NCBI RefSeq assembly: GCF_034314105.1
Contig: NZ_JAVIWJ010000001.1
Coordinates: 4,014,001-4,078,000 of the forward strand
Source: Pseudomonas sp. AB6
GTDB lineage: Bacteria > Pseudomonadota > Gammaproteobacteria > Pseudomonadales > Pseudomonadaceae
Direction: 5' to 3'
DNA length: 64,000 bases
Under the pieces are notes generated by a model, which saw only the letters and a program-made list of their open reading frames with translations, was not told the origin of the DNA and did not search any database. Numbering within the stretch: position 1 is the stretch's first letter; every line of letters starts with the position of its first letter. The translations under genes were made by a program, and so were the position numbers. Positions 25,824 through 34,624 of the stretch are shown here, in pieces.

Positions 25824-27198
25824 CGTTGGCCCTTGATTACGTGAGGGTGTTGGATGCGTATGCCGTTTTCCGTCGGTGCATTAAAGTAAAAAAGCTTTAG
25901 GCCCTCCCCATGTCGCTTAGTCACTGGGTTGTTCCAATGGGCGGAGGTATGGATATAGCGCAGCTTTAACTGAGCTTCTTCGGCAGGTGTGGTGCTGTAA
26001 TCACCGGCCACAAAGCGGTCGCACAGCGATTGGAGGTCTTGAGGGAGCTTGTAGTCAGCACGCTGCTCATCGATATCGGTAAAACGTACCTTCTTTTGTT
26101 TCGCCAGGGTGTACATCACCCGCAAATACACACGCGACAACTCTCCGCGTACTGTTCGCTTGAGTTGTAGGCCCGCAAACACTCTTTTTTCCCGGGGTGC
26201 CTGTCGATCCTGCGGGTCAATCGCTAACTCCATAGAGGGCGGAGTAATAATTTCCAGCATCTCGGCGGGCCAGCCTTTAGCGATCATGTGCAGTTTGGCT
26301 TGCAGCGCGTCCTGGTAAATGGAGGTGGTTTTTACGTCACAGTTTTCCGCGACCGTCAGCGCCTGCATGGGAGTGATCAGCACGCATTCGTCCGCCTCGG
26401 CGCGATAACCTCCTCCAACGTCCGAGTGAACACCGGGCACGATAATTTCAGGATGATCGGGGCCGATTTTATTAAGGGCAAAATTGTCTCGGCACTCGTC
26501 GCGAGCCACTAATTGCACCACGTATCTGAAGTCTGACGAGGGCAATGCAATGTTCAATCCGGGAGTAACTGAACTGCTGATATTGAGTAAGTTACTCAAC
26601 CCACCCGTAGCTGCCACGGTATCGAACAGGCCGATAAAACCGATGCGGATATCTTTTTTGTATTGGCCAATGAATTCCGGGCTGAATGCAATTTTTTGGT
26701 TATTGAGTGCAGCGTCTAAGGGACCGTTGCGAACTTTGGCGACTTCTGTGGCAAAGTGCCTGGCCGCTGCGGCGCCTCGACTAAAACCGAAGACATCAAA
26801 CATGATGTGGGTGATTTCGTGGTTGGTATCTTGCTTAAATCATTCCCATAACTGCTGTCAGCATCCGCCATATACGGTTTGCAACTGGTCTCGAGGTCTT
26901 GCGGCTGAATCGGGTGATGCGCGCCACACATAATGCCCATCGCGGTGTTGCTGGCGTTATTGCAGGTGCCGTCGAAGAACACACCGATGGTCAAGAAGAC
27001 CGGCACCTTGCTGTCCCGCTCGCGTTTTTTCTGCTCCGCCACCCTGCGGTAGAGCGCCTCTTGGCGTGCTTCCCTCTGCGCAATTGCGGCCAGGGCGGGT
27101 TTTTGCATCTCCTCCCGGGCGGCGAGTTGCTGAGGGGTTTTTTCTTTTGGTCGATTCGCCAGACATACCCGGCAGGAATTGGGGTCGTGTTTTTCCAC
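25820..27198 (-). pseudogene. Tle1-like T6SS phospholipase (DUF2235), broken
   Basis: From a GTG start at 27198 (AGGAG upstream) the first frame has a Cys-containing N-terminus (NSCRVCLANRP), a coiled region and PVFLTIGVFFDGTCNN, the start of DUF2235 with its nucleophile-side Asp. The frame shifts near 26815; the other frame resumes with DVFGFSRGAAAARHF, the GxSxG nucleophile motif, and runs to a normal-looking end. About 100 residues usually found between these motifs are missing, so a deletion accompanied the frameshift. Tle1 proteins hydrolyse phospholipids of rival bacteria. Confidence 0.85.
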
Positions 27199-27622
27199 AA
27201 ACGGTACTCCTGAATAACTTCGCGAATATTAGTCGTTTTACATTGACAACTATTTGCGCACCCCTCCCTTAGAGCAAAACGAACAATGCTTTTATAGGGA
27301 GTTAATATTTATTGCTGCAGTAGCCGCAATAACAAATATGGGGCAATCGTTGTACAGATACATATGCACTAATAATTGGGTTGCAGAAAAATACGGCGGT
27401 TTGGAGCATTTAACAAGCCTCTTTTAGCTTTTCAAACTGCTCTAGCTTCCGATGTTTTTGCAGGATATCTCCTACAGACAACAGCGACTTTCATGTTCTG
27501 GAAGACTCCGTACGAAGTTTCGTCGTTTTCATCAGAGCAGGCCGACATTAGAAGGTAATAAATCCTACAGACTTATAAGTTGCACAATTTTAAGATCGGC
27601 CCAACGTCCGAGGAGCCCGACT
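27199..27622. other. AT-rich promoter-bearing region upstream of the T6SS
   Basis: About 420 bases between the divergent Tle1-like pseudogene and the T6SS genes. It contains an imperfect dyad (ttattgctgc/gccgcaataa, 27309-27332) that could be an operator or a weak hairpin. No perfect sigma-54 (-24/-12) promoter was found. No convincing gene. Confidence 0.4.
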
Positions 27623-27745
27623 ATGACGTACGACAAATGCAATCGGTTTAAAGCAACTTTCATGAACCATCCTGATACAACCCCGCCAAGTATCGATGCA
27701 CTTCAGTATGGTTATGCCTGCTCAAACGGTCGCTACCTCGGATGA
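27623..27745 (+). CDS. Possible 40-residue ORF coupled to tssA
   Basis: ATG 27623 follows GAGGAG at a good distance, whereas tssA itself has a poor ribosome site. The frame encodes 40 residues (MTYDKCNRFKATFMNHPD...) and its stop overlaps the tssA ATG as ATGA. That arrangement suggests translation of tssA depends on reading this frame. No known family; it could be only a leader. Confidence 0.45.
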   Translation: MTYDKCNRFKATFMNHPDTTPPSIDALQYGYACSNGRYLG

Positions 27746-29292
27746 GCTACTCAAGCGCACGCTCCGCCCATTACCTTGTTGTGGCTAAAACGCCAATCGC
27801 CCAAGACAACTTCTGCGGCGAGGACATTCGTTTTTCCAACGAATATGAAGCGCTGGAGCTTGAACTGAACAAAGCTCAGTCCATGGAAGAGGGCATTAAG
27901 GTCGACTGGCAGAAGGTGCTTGACCTGAGCGAAGCGATTTTGCAAACCCAGTCCAAAGACCTGCGTGTAGGGGCGTGGTTGGTGTGGGCGTTGTACCAGA
28001 AAGAATCATTTGCCGGTTTGATGGCTGGCGTTGGCATGCTCTGTCATCTCTGCCAGCACCATTGGCAAGCGGTGCATCCGCTTAAGGTGCGTACCCGCGC
28101 GGCAGCATTCAGTTGGCTGTTGCCGCGTATGGACCAAGTGTTGGTGGAGAGCGTTCCGATCAAGGAGCAATTGCCCTTGTTCCAGCTGCTGCTGGAACGC
28201 CTTCATGGGCTGGAAACATTGTTGACGCTGCATTTGGCGGGTGACGCGCCTTTGATGTTGCCGCTGTGTCGGCGCCTGAAGCTGATGATTGATCGCGCCG
28301 TGAATAATTTGCCCGGCCCCGTGGAATCGACCGTTGCGCAGATCAAACAGGCGGCCAGCCAACTCTTTGCACCGGGTTCACCAGTCGACAACGAGAAAGA
28401 AGCGCAAAAAGCCCTGCGTGGTCAGCAGGAGAATGCCCGCACATTGTGTACCTGGTGGTTGCGCCAGAAAGCCACCGACATACGCGCTTTGCGCCTCAAC
28501 CGGACATTGCTATGGCTACCGATTGACACGCTTCCCGAACGTAATGCTGAGCACGTCACCGCGCTGCGCGGGCCACCGGCGGACAAATTAAAAAGCTATC
28601 AAGACCGCTTTTCTCAAGGGGCGTTTGCCGATTTGCTGGTGGACCTTGAGGCAAGCATTTCCGCTTCGCCATTCTGGTTCGATGGTCAGCGTATGGCCTG
28701 GGAGTGTCAGCAAGGACTTAACGCTGACCTCGCCATGCGAGAAGTAGAAGTGCAGTTCTCGCTGTTCTTGCAGCGCCTGCCCACAGTGGTTGAACTGAAG
28801 TTTCATGACGGCGTGCCCTTCGCCGATGCCGAGACACGCAGCTGGATCAGTGCCCACGTTTTAGTGCATTTCCAAGCTGCGAGTTCGCCGATGACTGTGC
28901 AAACCGACTATCAGCAGGCGGTCTGGGAAGAGGCATACGAAGACGCGTTGCCCATTTTGCGAAGGGATGGGCTCAAACCTGCCGTGCAACTCCTCAAGCA
29001 GGGATTGCAGGCCGCCCAAGGAGGGCGAGTACGGTTTTTCTGGCAACTGAGCCTTGCTCGCCTTTGTCATCAAGCCAAGAAATACGAATTGGCCAAAGCC
29101 CAGCTTGAAACCCTCGATCAACAATTATTGAGCTCCGGACTTGCGGCCTGGGAGCCGGACCTCGCACTGCAAGTTTTGCATCTGTTGTACCGCTGCTGCG
29201 AGTTGTTGCCGCAGAACGCCGTCGTGCGCGAGCGCAAGGACGACATCTTTCAACGGCTGTGTCACCTCGATATCGAAGTCGCACTGCCCTAG
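27742..29292 (+). CDS. tssA: T6SS protein TssA (ImpA/VasJ type)
   Basis: A 516-residue cytoplasmic cap/assembly protein that links the baseplate to the growing T6SS sheath. The N-terminal ImpA domain begins PIAQDNFCGEDIRFSNEYEALELELNKA and the C-terminal VasJ-like half has RFFWQLSLARLCHQAKKYELAKAQLE. It corresponds by position to hsiA2 of the P. aeruginosa H2-T6SS. First structural gene of the cluster; translation may be coupled to the upstream 40-residue frame. Confidence 0.93.
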   Translation: MSYSSARSAHYLVVAKTPIAQDNFCGEDIRFSNEYEALELELNKAQSMEEGIKVDWQKVLDLSEAILQTQSKDLRVGAWLVWALYQKESFAGLMAGVGMLCHLCQHHWQAVHPLKVRTRAAAFSWLLPRMDQVLVESVPIKEQLPLFQLLLERLHGLETLLTLHLAGDAPLMLPLCRRLKLMIDRAVNNLPGPVESTVAQIKQAASQLFAPGSPVDNEKEAQKALRGQQENARTLCTWWLRQKATDIRALRLNRTLLWLPIDTLPERNAEHVTALRGPPADKLKSYQDRFSQGAFADLLVDLEASISASPFWFDGQRMAWECQQGLNADLAMREVEVQFSLFLQRLPTVVELKFHDGVPFADAETRSWISAHVLVHFQAASSPMTVQTDYQQAVWEEAYEDALPILRRDGLKPAVQLLKQGLQAAQGGRVRFFWQLSLARLCHQAKKYELAKAQLETLDQQLLSSGLAAWEPDLALQVLHLLYRCCELLPQNAVVRERKDDIFQRLCHLDIEVALP

Positions 29293-29325
29293 GCCTTCGG
29301 GTCATCACTGTAGAGGAGAAAAGTC

Positions 29326-29832
29326 ATGGCCAAAGAAGGCTCCATAGCCCCTAAGGAACGCATCAACGTCACGTTCAAACCCGCGACCGGTAACTCGCAG
29401 GAACAGGTTGAGCTGCCGCTCAAGTTGATGGTGTTGGGGGATTTCACCCATCAAGCGGATGAACGAAAGGTTGAAGACCGCAAGCCGATCAGCATCGACA
29501 AGAACAGCTTCGACGATGTGCTGAGCAAACAAAAACTCAACATGACACTGAGCGTACCGAACCGTCTTCAGGAGGAGGGTGGTTCAGATGAGTTGGCGAT
29601 CAAACTTGGTTTCGAATCCATGAAGGATTTCAACCCGGCCAGCCTGATTGATCAGATTCCAGAGCTGAAAAAGTTGATGGAGTTGCGCAATGCGTTGGTC
29701 GCTCTCAAAGGGCCATTAGGTAATGCGCCAGCGTTTCGCAAAGCGATTGAAAGCGTCCTTAGCGACGATGAATCACGCAGCCGAGTGCTGAGCGAACTTG
29801 AGATGAACGCAGCCGCAAAGCCCGACGCTTGA
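29326..29832 (+). CDS. tssB: T6SS contractile sheath small subunit TssB
   Basis: A 168-residue sheath protein pairing with TssC to form the contractile tube. INVTFKPATGNSQEQVELPLKLMVLGDFT at the N-terminus and the FESMKDFNPASLIDQIPEL segment are typical (VipA type). GAGGAG lies upstream of the ATG. It lies 33 bp after tssA and 28 bp before tssC. Confidence 0.97.
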   Translation: MAKEGSIAPKERINVTFKPATGNSQEQVELPLKLMVLGDFTHQADERKVEDRKPISIDKNSFDDVLSKQKLNMTLSVPNRLQEEGGSDELAIKLGFESMKDFNPASLIDQIPELKKLMELRNALVALKGPLGNAPAFRKAIESVLSDDESRSRVLSELEMNAAAKPDA

Positions 29833-29860
29833 GCCTTTATCCGCATAGGAAGCCCACATT

Positions 29861-31336
29861 ATGAGCACCAAAGCATCGCAGCAAAACACCACCGAAACAG
29901 CGGAGAGCGGCATTCTCGACCGCATTATTGCCGAGACCAAACTGACGCCTAACGACGAGGCTTACAGCATCGCCAAGCGGGGTGTGTCGGCGTTCATTGA
30001 AGAGTTGTTAAAGCCGCAAAACAATGGCGAGCCGGTCAAGAAAGCCATGGTTGATCGCATGATCGCCGAGATCGATGCCAAGCTCAGCCTTCAAATGGAT
30101 GAGATTCTTCACCATGCCGAGTTCCAGGCATTAGAGGCGTCGTGGCGCGGGCTGAAACTGCTGGTGGACCGCACCGACTTCCGCGAAAACAACAAGATCG
30201 AGATCTTAAACGTCTCCAAGCAAGACCTGCTGGATGACTTCGAAGATTCGCCGGAGATCAATCAATCCGGCCTCTATAAGCATGTTTACACGGCTGAATA
30301 CGGTCAGTTTGGTGGCGAGCCAGTGGGCGCAATTATTGCCAATTACTTCTTCTCGCCCAGCTCGCCAGACGTCAAGACCATGCAATATGTCGCCAGCATT
30401 GCGTGCATGGCGCATGCCCCCTTTATTGCCGCAGCCGGGCCGCAATTTTTTGGACTGGAAAGTTTCACCGGTTTACCGGACCTGAAAGACCTCAAAGACC
30501 AATTCTCAGGCCCGCACTACACCAAATGGCAAAGCTTCCGCGTGCAGGAAGACGCACGCTATGTCGCCTTGACCGTACCGCGGTTCTTGCTGCGTAACCC
30601 CTATGACCCCGAGGAAAATCCGGTCAAGAGCTTTGTCTACAAAGAGAATGTAGCCAACAGCCACGAGCATTATCTGTGGGGTAATACCGCCTACGCCTTC
30701 GCCACCAAACTCACCGACAGCTTCGCTAAATTTCGCTGGTGCCCGAACATTATTGGCCCACAAAGCGGCGGCGCCGTGGAAGATCTGCCGTTGCATCACT
30801 TCCAGAGCATGGGTGAAATCGAGACCAAAATTCCGACTGAAGTACTGGTGTCGGATCGCCGCGAATATGAGTTGGCCGAGGAAGGTTTTATCTCCCTGAC
30901 CATGCGCAAGGGCAGCGATAACGCAGCGTTCTTCTCCGCCAGTTCGGTGCAAAAACCGAAGTTTTTCGGCATCAGTGAGGAAGATAAAACTTCTGAACTC
31001 AACTTCAAGTTGGGCACACAACTGCCATACATGTTCATCATCAATCGCCTGGCGCACTACATCAAAGTGCTGCAGCGCGAGCAGCTGGGCTCTTGGAAAG
31101 AACGCACGGACCTTGAGCAAGAGCTGAACAAATGGATTCGTCAGTACGTTGCTGATCAGGAAAACCCAAGCGCGGACGTTCGGGGTCGCCGCCCACTGCG
31201 CGCAGCCCAAGTCACCGTCACTGATGTTGAAGGTGAGCCTGGTTGGTACCGAGTGGGCCTGAACGTGCGCCCGCACTTTAAATACATGGGTGCTGATTTC
31301 ACCCTGTCGCTGGTCGGCAAGCTGGAAAAAGAGTGA
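29861..31336 (+). CDS. tssC: T6SS contractile sheath large subunit TssC
   Basis: A 491-residue sheath protein (VipB type), the most conserved T6SS component. Motifs include FQALEASWRGLKLLVDRTDF, EYGQFGGEPVGAII, FAKFRWCPNIIGPQSGGAVEDL and the C-terminal PGWYRVGLNVRPHFKYMGADF. Full length. It forms the sheath with TssB, which ClpV disassembles after contraction. Confidence 0.98.
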   Translation: MSTKASQQNTTETAESGILDRIIAETKLTPNDEAYSIAKRGVSAFIEELLKPQNNGEPVKKAMVDRMIAEIDAKLSLQMDEILHHAEFQALEASWRGLKLLVDRTDFRENNKIEILNVSKQDLLDDFEDSPEINQSGLYKHVYTAEYGQFGGEPVGAIIANYFFSPSSPDVKTMQYVASIACMAHAPFIAAAGPQFFGLESFTGLPDLKDLKDQFSGPHYTKWQSFRVQEDARYVALTVPRFLLRNPYDPEENPVKSFVYKENVANSHEHYLWGNTAYAFATKLTDSFAKFRWCPNIIGPQSGGAVEDLPLHHFQSMGEIETKIPTEVLVSDRREYELAEEGFISLTMRKGSDNAAFFSASSVQKPKFFGISEEDKTSELNFKLGTQLPYMFIINRLAHYIKVLQREQLGSWKERTDLEQELNKWIRQYVADQENPSADVRGRRPLRAAQVTVTDVEGEPGWYRVGLNVRPHFKYMGADFTLSLVGKLEKE

Positions 31337-31347
31337 GCAGATAACTC

Positions 31348-31752
31348 ATGACGGCATACGGCAGTCTTTTCGAACGCCTTGGTGGAACTCCTGCCTCGCG
31401 AAGCAAAAACCTCGAGGAAGCCGCCCGGGATTCGGTGACTGCCCACCTGTCCAAAATGCTCAGCACCCGTGCGGGCAGTGTACTAGCGCTGCCCGACTAC
31501 GGGATGCCAGACCTGAACAATATGACGCTGAGTCTTCACGATGCGTTGACTCAGGGAGCAACAGACATCAAGCGCTTCATTGAGGCGTATGAGCCGCGTC
31601 TTACCAAGGTTGAACTCATCTCAACGCCTAATGAGAGTAACCAGCTGAACCTTGCGTTCTCCATCGAAGGCCAACTGGAAGTTGACGGTGTTAAGTCATC
31701 GGTCTTGTTGTCCGCCCGATTGAGTAACGGCGGAAAAATCACAGTTAAGTAG
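31348..31752 (+). CDS. tssE: T6SS baseplate protein TssE (gp25-like)
   Basis: A 134-residue gp25-like wedge protein that starts sheath polymerisation at the baseplate. GSLFERLGGTP, VLALPDYGMPDLNN and IEAYEPRLTKVEL, which includes the EPR motif, are typical. It begins 11 bp after tssC. A 107-bp gap holding a parS-like palindrome separates it from tssF. Confidence 0.95.
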   Translation: MTAYGSLFERLGGTPASRSKNLEEAARDSVTAHLSKMLSTRAGSVLALPDYGMPDLNNMTLSLHDALTQGATDIKRFIEAYEPRLTKVELISTPNESNQLNLAFSIEGQLEVDGVKSSVLLSARLSNGGKITVK

Positions 31753-31777
31753 CGACGCTCTATTTCATATACCAGCG

Positions 31778-31793
31778 TGTTCCACGTGGAACT
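31778..31793. other. parS: Perfect parS-like ParB-binding palindrome
   Basis: GTTCCACGTGGAAC at 31779-31792 is a perfect 14-bp palindrome in the tssE-tssF gap. It is the core of the chromosomal parS site of Pseudomonas, where ParB loads near the origin for chromosome segregation. The presence of glmS, an origin-proximal gene in pseudomonads, fits. A perfect 14-mer is unlikely by chance in this window. Function is inferred from sequence identity. Confidence 0.8.
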
Positions 31794-31859
31794 TTCCAGC
31801 GGAGCACGCCGAACGCTACATCTCATTCACACAGCATTCGTGCAGGAAGCTCATCGCCC

Positions 31860-33641
31860 GTGTCTTTTAACCAGTACTACCAAAGCGAATTGAACGCGCT
31901 ACGCCAGTTGGGCGGTGTTTTCGCTGAGCGTAATCCGGCGTTGGCGCATTTTTTGGGGCAGGGTGGAAGCGACCCCGACGTGGAGCGTTTGCTTGAAGGC
32001 TTTGCCTTTCTGACTGGGCGCTTGAGGGAGAAGCTTGACGATGATCTGCCCGAGCTTACTCATTCCTTGATGTACCTGTTGTGGCCGAACTACATGCGTC
32101 CGCTGCCGTCGTTCAGCATGTTGCAGTTCGAAGCTCTTGCGCAAGCCGGCCCGACCGTAATCGCCGCTCGCGGTACAGACGTAAAAAGTGAGCCGGTTGA
32201 GGGGGAGATTTGCAGTTTCCGGACATGTTATGCCACAGAGGTTCAGGCGCTAAATCTGGCTGCATTGAGCTATTCCGAAAAGGGCGAAGGCGCTCTTTTA
32301 ACGCTGCGTTTGGAAATTCCAGGTGACGGCCATCTGGGTGACTTGAAGCTGCGCCGCCTTCGGCTGCATTTTGCGGGTGACCGATACATTAGCCAGACGC
32401 TCTATCTGAGTTTGCTGCGCCATTTGGAAAAAGTTGAAGTGCACCTATTGGGCGCTGGCACTGAGCATGTGAACACTCTGCGCCGCAGCGACCGCTTCCT
32501 AACCCTACCCTCCAACTGCCTCCAGCCCGTGGGTTTTGCCGAAGACGAATCATTGATTCCTTACCCGCTGAACACCTTCCGTGGTTACCGCTACCTCCAG
32601 GAGTACTTCGCGTTTCAAGAGAAGTTTCTGTTCGTTGATATCTCCGGCTTAGACGCTCTACAAAGCTTTTCGGAAGATATCCTCAAGGGTGCTAAGGGTA
32701 TCGAGTTGCATTTCTCTATCAGCAAAAACGGCATGGAGCGCCAGCGCCCGACGGTAGACAACGTGAAGCTGTACTGCACGCCCATCGTCAACCTGTTCAA
32801 GCACGATGCGTCTCCGATCCGTCTTGAAGGAAAAGAAGACGAGTATCTGCTTCTGCCCCATCAAGAGGGTCGAGGTCACTGCGGCGTGTTTTCCGTCGAC
32901 GGGGTGGGCGGGAACGAGATGGGCGGGACATTTAAGAGCTTTGTGCCGTTCGAGTCTTTCGAGCATGACTCCAGCTTCGATGACGGCAATCACGCCCCAC
33001 ATTACAGCGTTCGGCAGCGGCCCTCCCACGCTCATGAAGGCGTGGACACTTACCTGAGTTTTGGCAACCAAAACATCGAGCGTTTTTCGACGGTGTCCGT
33101 GGATCTGACCTGTACCAATCAAAACCTTCCGCGCCGGCTCAAGGTTGGCGATATTTCCAGCAGCAAAGAAACCCAGGAAGCGCTGACCTTCCGCAACATC
33201 CTCGTGCCCACGTCCAGTTACGCCCCACCATTGAACCGCGACTTCCTGTGGAAGCTGATCAGCAACATGTCGCTGAATTATGTGTCGCTGGCCAACGTCA
33301 ATGCGCTGAAGGTCATTCTCGAAACCTACGACTTGCCGCGCTACTACGACCAGAAGGCTCGCAACGTCAGCAAAACCCTGCTCGACGGTTTGAAGTCCAT
33401 CAGCCATCAGCACGTCGATCGGTTGCATCGCGGGTTGCCCGTTCGTGGCTTACGCACTGAGCTGTTGATTGACCCAAGGAGCTATGTCGGCGAAGGCGAT
33501 TTGTTCCTGTTCGCCTCGGTTCTCAACGAGTTCTTTGCGCTCTACGCCAGCCTCAATTCGTACCACGAACTACATGTGCAAAGCACACAGGGGGAGGTGT
33601 ACCAATGGGCACCACGTATGGGCCTGCAACCTTTGCTGTAA
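31860..33641 (+). CDS. tssF: T6SS baseplate protein TssF
   Basis: A 593-residue wedge subunit of the baseplate (VasA/ImpG). The GTG start is followed by FNQYYQSELNALRQLGGVFAERNPALA and the diagnostic DPDVERLLEGFAFLTGRLREKLDDD. The C-terminal end WAPRMGLQPLL is typical. AGGA lies about 10 bases upstream. It overlaps tssG by 37 bases, so the two are co-translated. Confidence 0.97.
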   Translation: MSFNQYYQSELNALRQLGGVFAERNPALAHFLGQGGSDPDVERLLEGFAFLTGRLREKLDDDLPELTHSLMYLLWPNYMRPLPSFSMLQFEALAQAGPTVIAARGTDVKSEPVEGEICSFRTCYATEVQALNLAALSYSEKGEGALLTLRLEIPGDGHLGDLKLRRLRLHFAGDRYISQTLYLSLLRHLEKVEVHLLGAGTEHVNTLRRSDRFLTLPSNCLQPVGFAEDESLIPYPLNTFRGYRYLQEYFAFQEKFLFVDISGLDALQSFSEDILKGAKGIELHFSISKNGMERQRPTVDNVKLYCTPIVNLFKHDASPIRLEGKEDEYLLLPHQEGRGHCGVFSVDGVGGNEMGGTFKSFVPFESFEHDSSFDDGNHAPHYSVRQRPSHAHEGVDTYLSFGNQNIERFSTVSVDLTCTNQNLPRRLKVGDISSSKETQEALTFRNILVPTSSYAPPLNRDFLWKLISNMSLNYVSLANVNALKVILETYDLPRYYDQKARNVSKTLLDGLKSISHQHVDRLHRGLPVRGLRTELLIDPRSYVGEGDLFLFASVLNEFFALYASLNSYHELHVQSTQGEVYQWAPRMGLQPLL

Positions 33642-34612
33642 GCAGGTTGAGCCGAGCTATACGCGAATTCTCGATCTTCCAGGCCGTACCTCAGGTCATG
33701 GACCAGTTACGCCTATCCAATACAGCGATGAGTGAAGAACAACTTTACGATCTGGTGGAGTTTCAGGCGAATCCGAGCTTTGGTTTCCCGAGCAGCGATA
33801 TTGATTGCGTGGAGTTCTTCGACGAGGGAGGGCGTTCTCGCGCACGGCTGCGTCTGAACTTGATCAGCCTGGTTGGAGCCGGATCGCCGCTGCCGGCTTT
33901 TTACGGCGAGCAGGCGCTGGAATACGGCGGAAAGGGCGAGTCGACCCGTGATTTTCTCGACCTGTTTCATCACCGGTTACAACGCCTGCTGCTGCCCACT
34001 TGGCGCAAGTATCGCTATCACGCCCGTTTCGAGCGCGGCGCGGTGGACCCGTTTTCGGCGCACCTCTTCGCGCTGATCGGACTTGGGGACAAGGCGATAC
34101 GCGAGACCAACGAGCTGAACTGGAAACGCCTATTGCCCTATTTGGGCTTGCTCAGCCTGCGAGCCCACTCGGCCGCGTTGATCGAGTCCGTACTGCGTTA
34201 CTACTTCAAGCACGCCGAGTTGACCATCGAGCAATGCATCGAGCGTTCGGTACGGATTCTTGAGGAGCAACGTAACCGGCTAGGTATGGCGAACAGTCGC
34301 TTGGGCGAAGACTTGGTGCTGGGCGAATACGTGCGTGATCGCAGCAGTAAATTTCGCGTGCACATCCGGGAACTGGATTGGCAGCGCTTCCTCGATTTCC
34401 TGCCTACGGGAGTGGGTTATCAACCGCTCTGCGCGCTGGTGCGTTTTACCCTGCGCGACCCCCTCGATTACGACATTCGCCTGGTGCTTCGCCATGAAGA
34501 AATTCGTGAGCTGCGCCTCGACGAACATAACGCCTGCCGCCTCGGCTGGACCAGTTGGCTTGGACGCGAATATGCCGACGGCATCGTCACCCTCGGCAGC
34601 AAAACTCATTAA
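33605..34612 (+). CDS. tssG: T6SS baseplate protein TssG
   Basis: A 335-residue wedge subunit (VasB/ImpH) that forms a complex with TssF and TssK. The start ATG lies within the tssF end and is preceded by GGGAGGTG. FEFQANPSFGFP-like sequence (VEFQANPSFGFPSSDI), LPAFYGEQALEYG and FLDLFHHRLQRLL are typical family segments. Full length. Confidence 0.95.
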   Translation: MGTTYGPATFAVSRLSRAIREFSIFQAVPQVMDQLRLSNTAMSEEQLYDLVEFQANPSFGFPSSDIDCVEFFDEGGRSRARLRLNLISLVGAGSPLPAFYGEQALEYGGKGESTRDFLDLFHHRLQRLLLPTWRKYRYHARFERGAVDPFSAHLFALIGLGDKAIRETNELNWKRLLPYLGLLSLRAHSAALIESVLRYYFKHAELTIEQCIERSVRILEEQRNRLGMANSRLGEDLVLGEYVRDRSSKFRVHIRELDWQRFLDFLPTGVGYQPLCALVRFTLRDPLDYDIRLVLRHEEIRELRLDEHNACRLGWTSWLGREYADGIVTLGSKTH

Positions 34613-34624
34613 GGACGACTGATT

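Noticed and set aside
30506..31276. 256-codon reverse frame inside tssC
   Set aside because: tssC is unmistakable in the forward frame; the reverse frame has no family match and lies fully within it.
31779..31792. The palindrome as an ordinary transcription-factor operator or hairpin terminator
   Set aside because: It has no loop or T-run, and its exact match to the Pseudomonas parS core is a better explanation.
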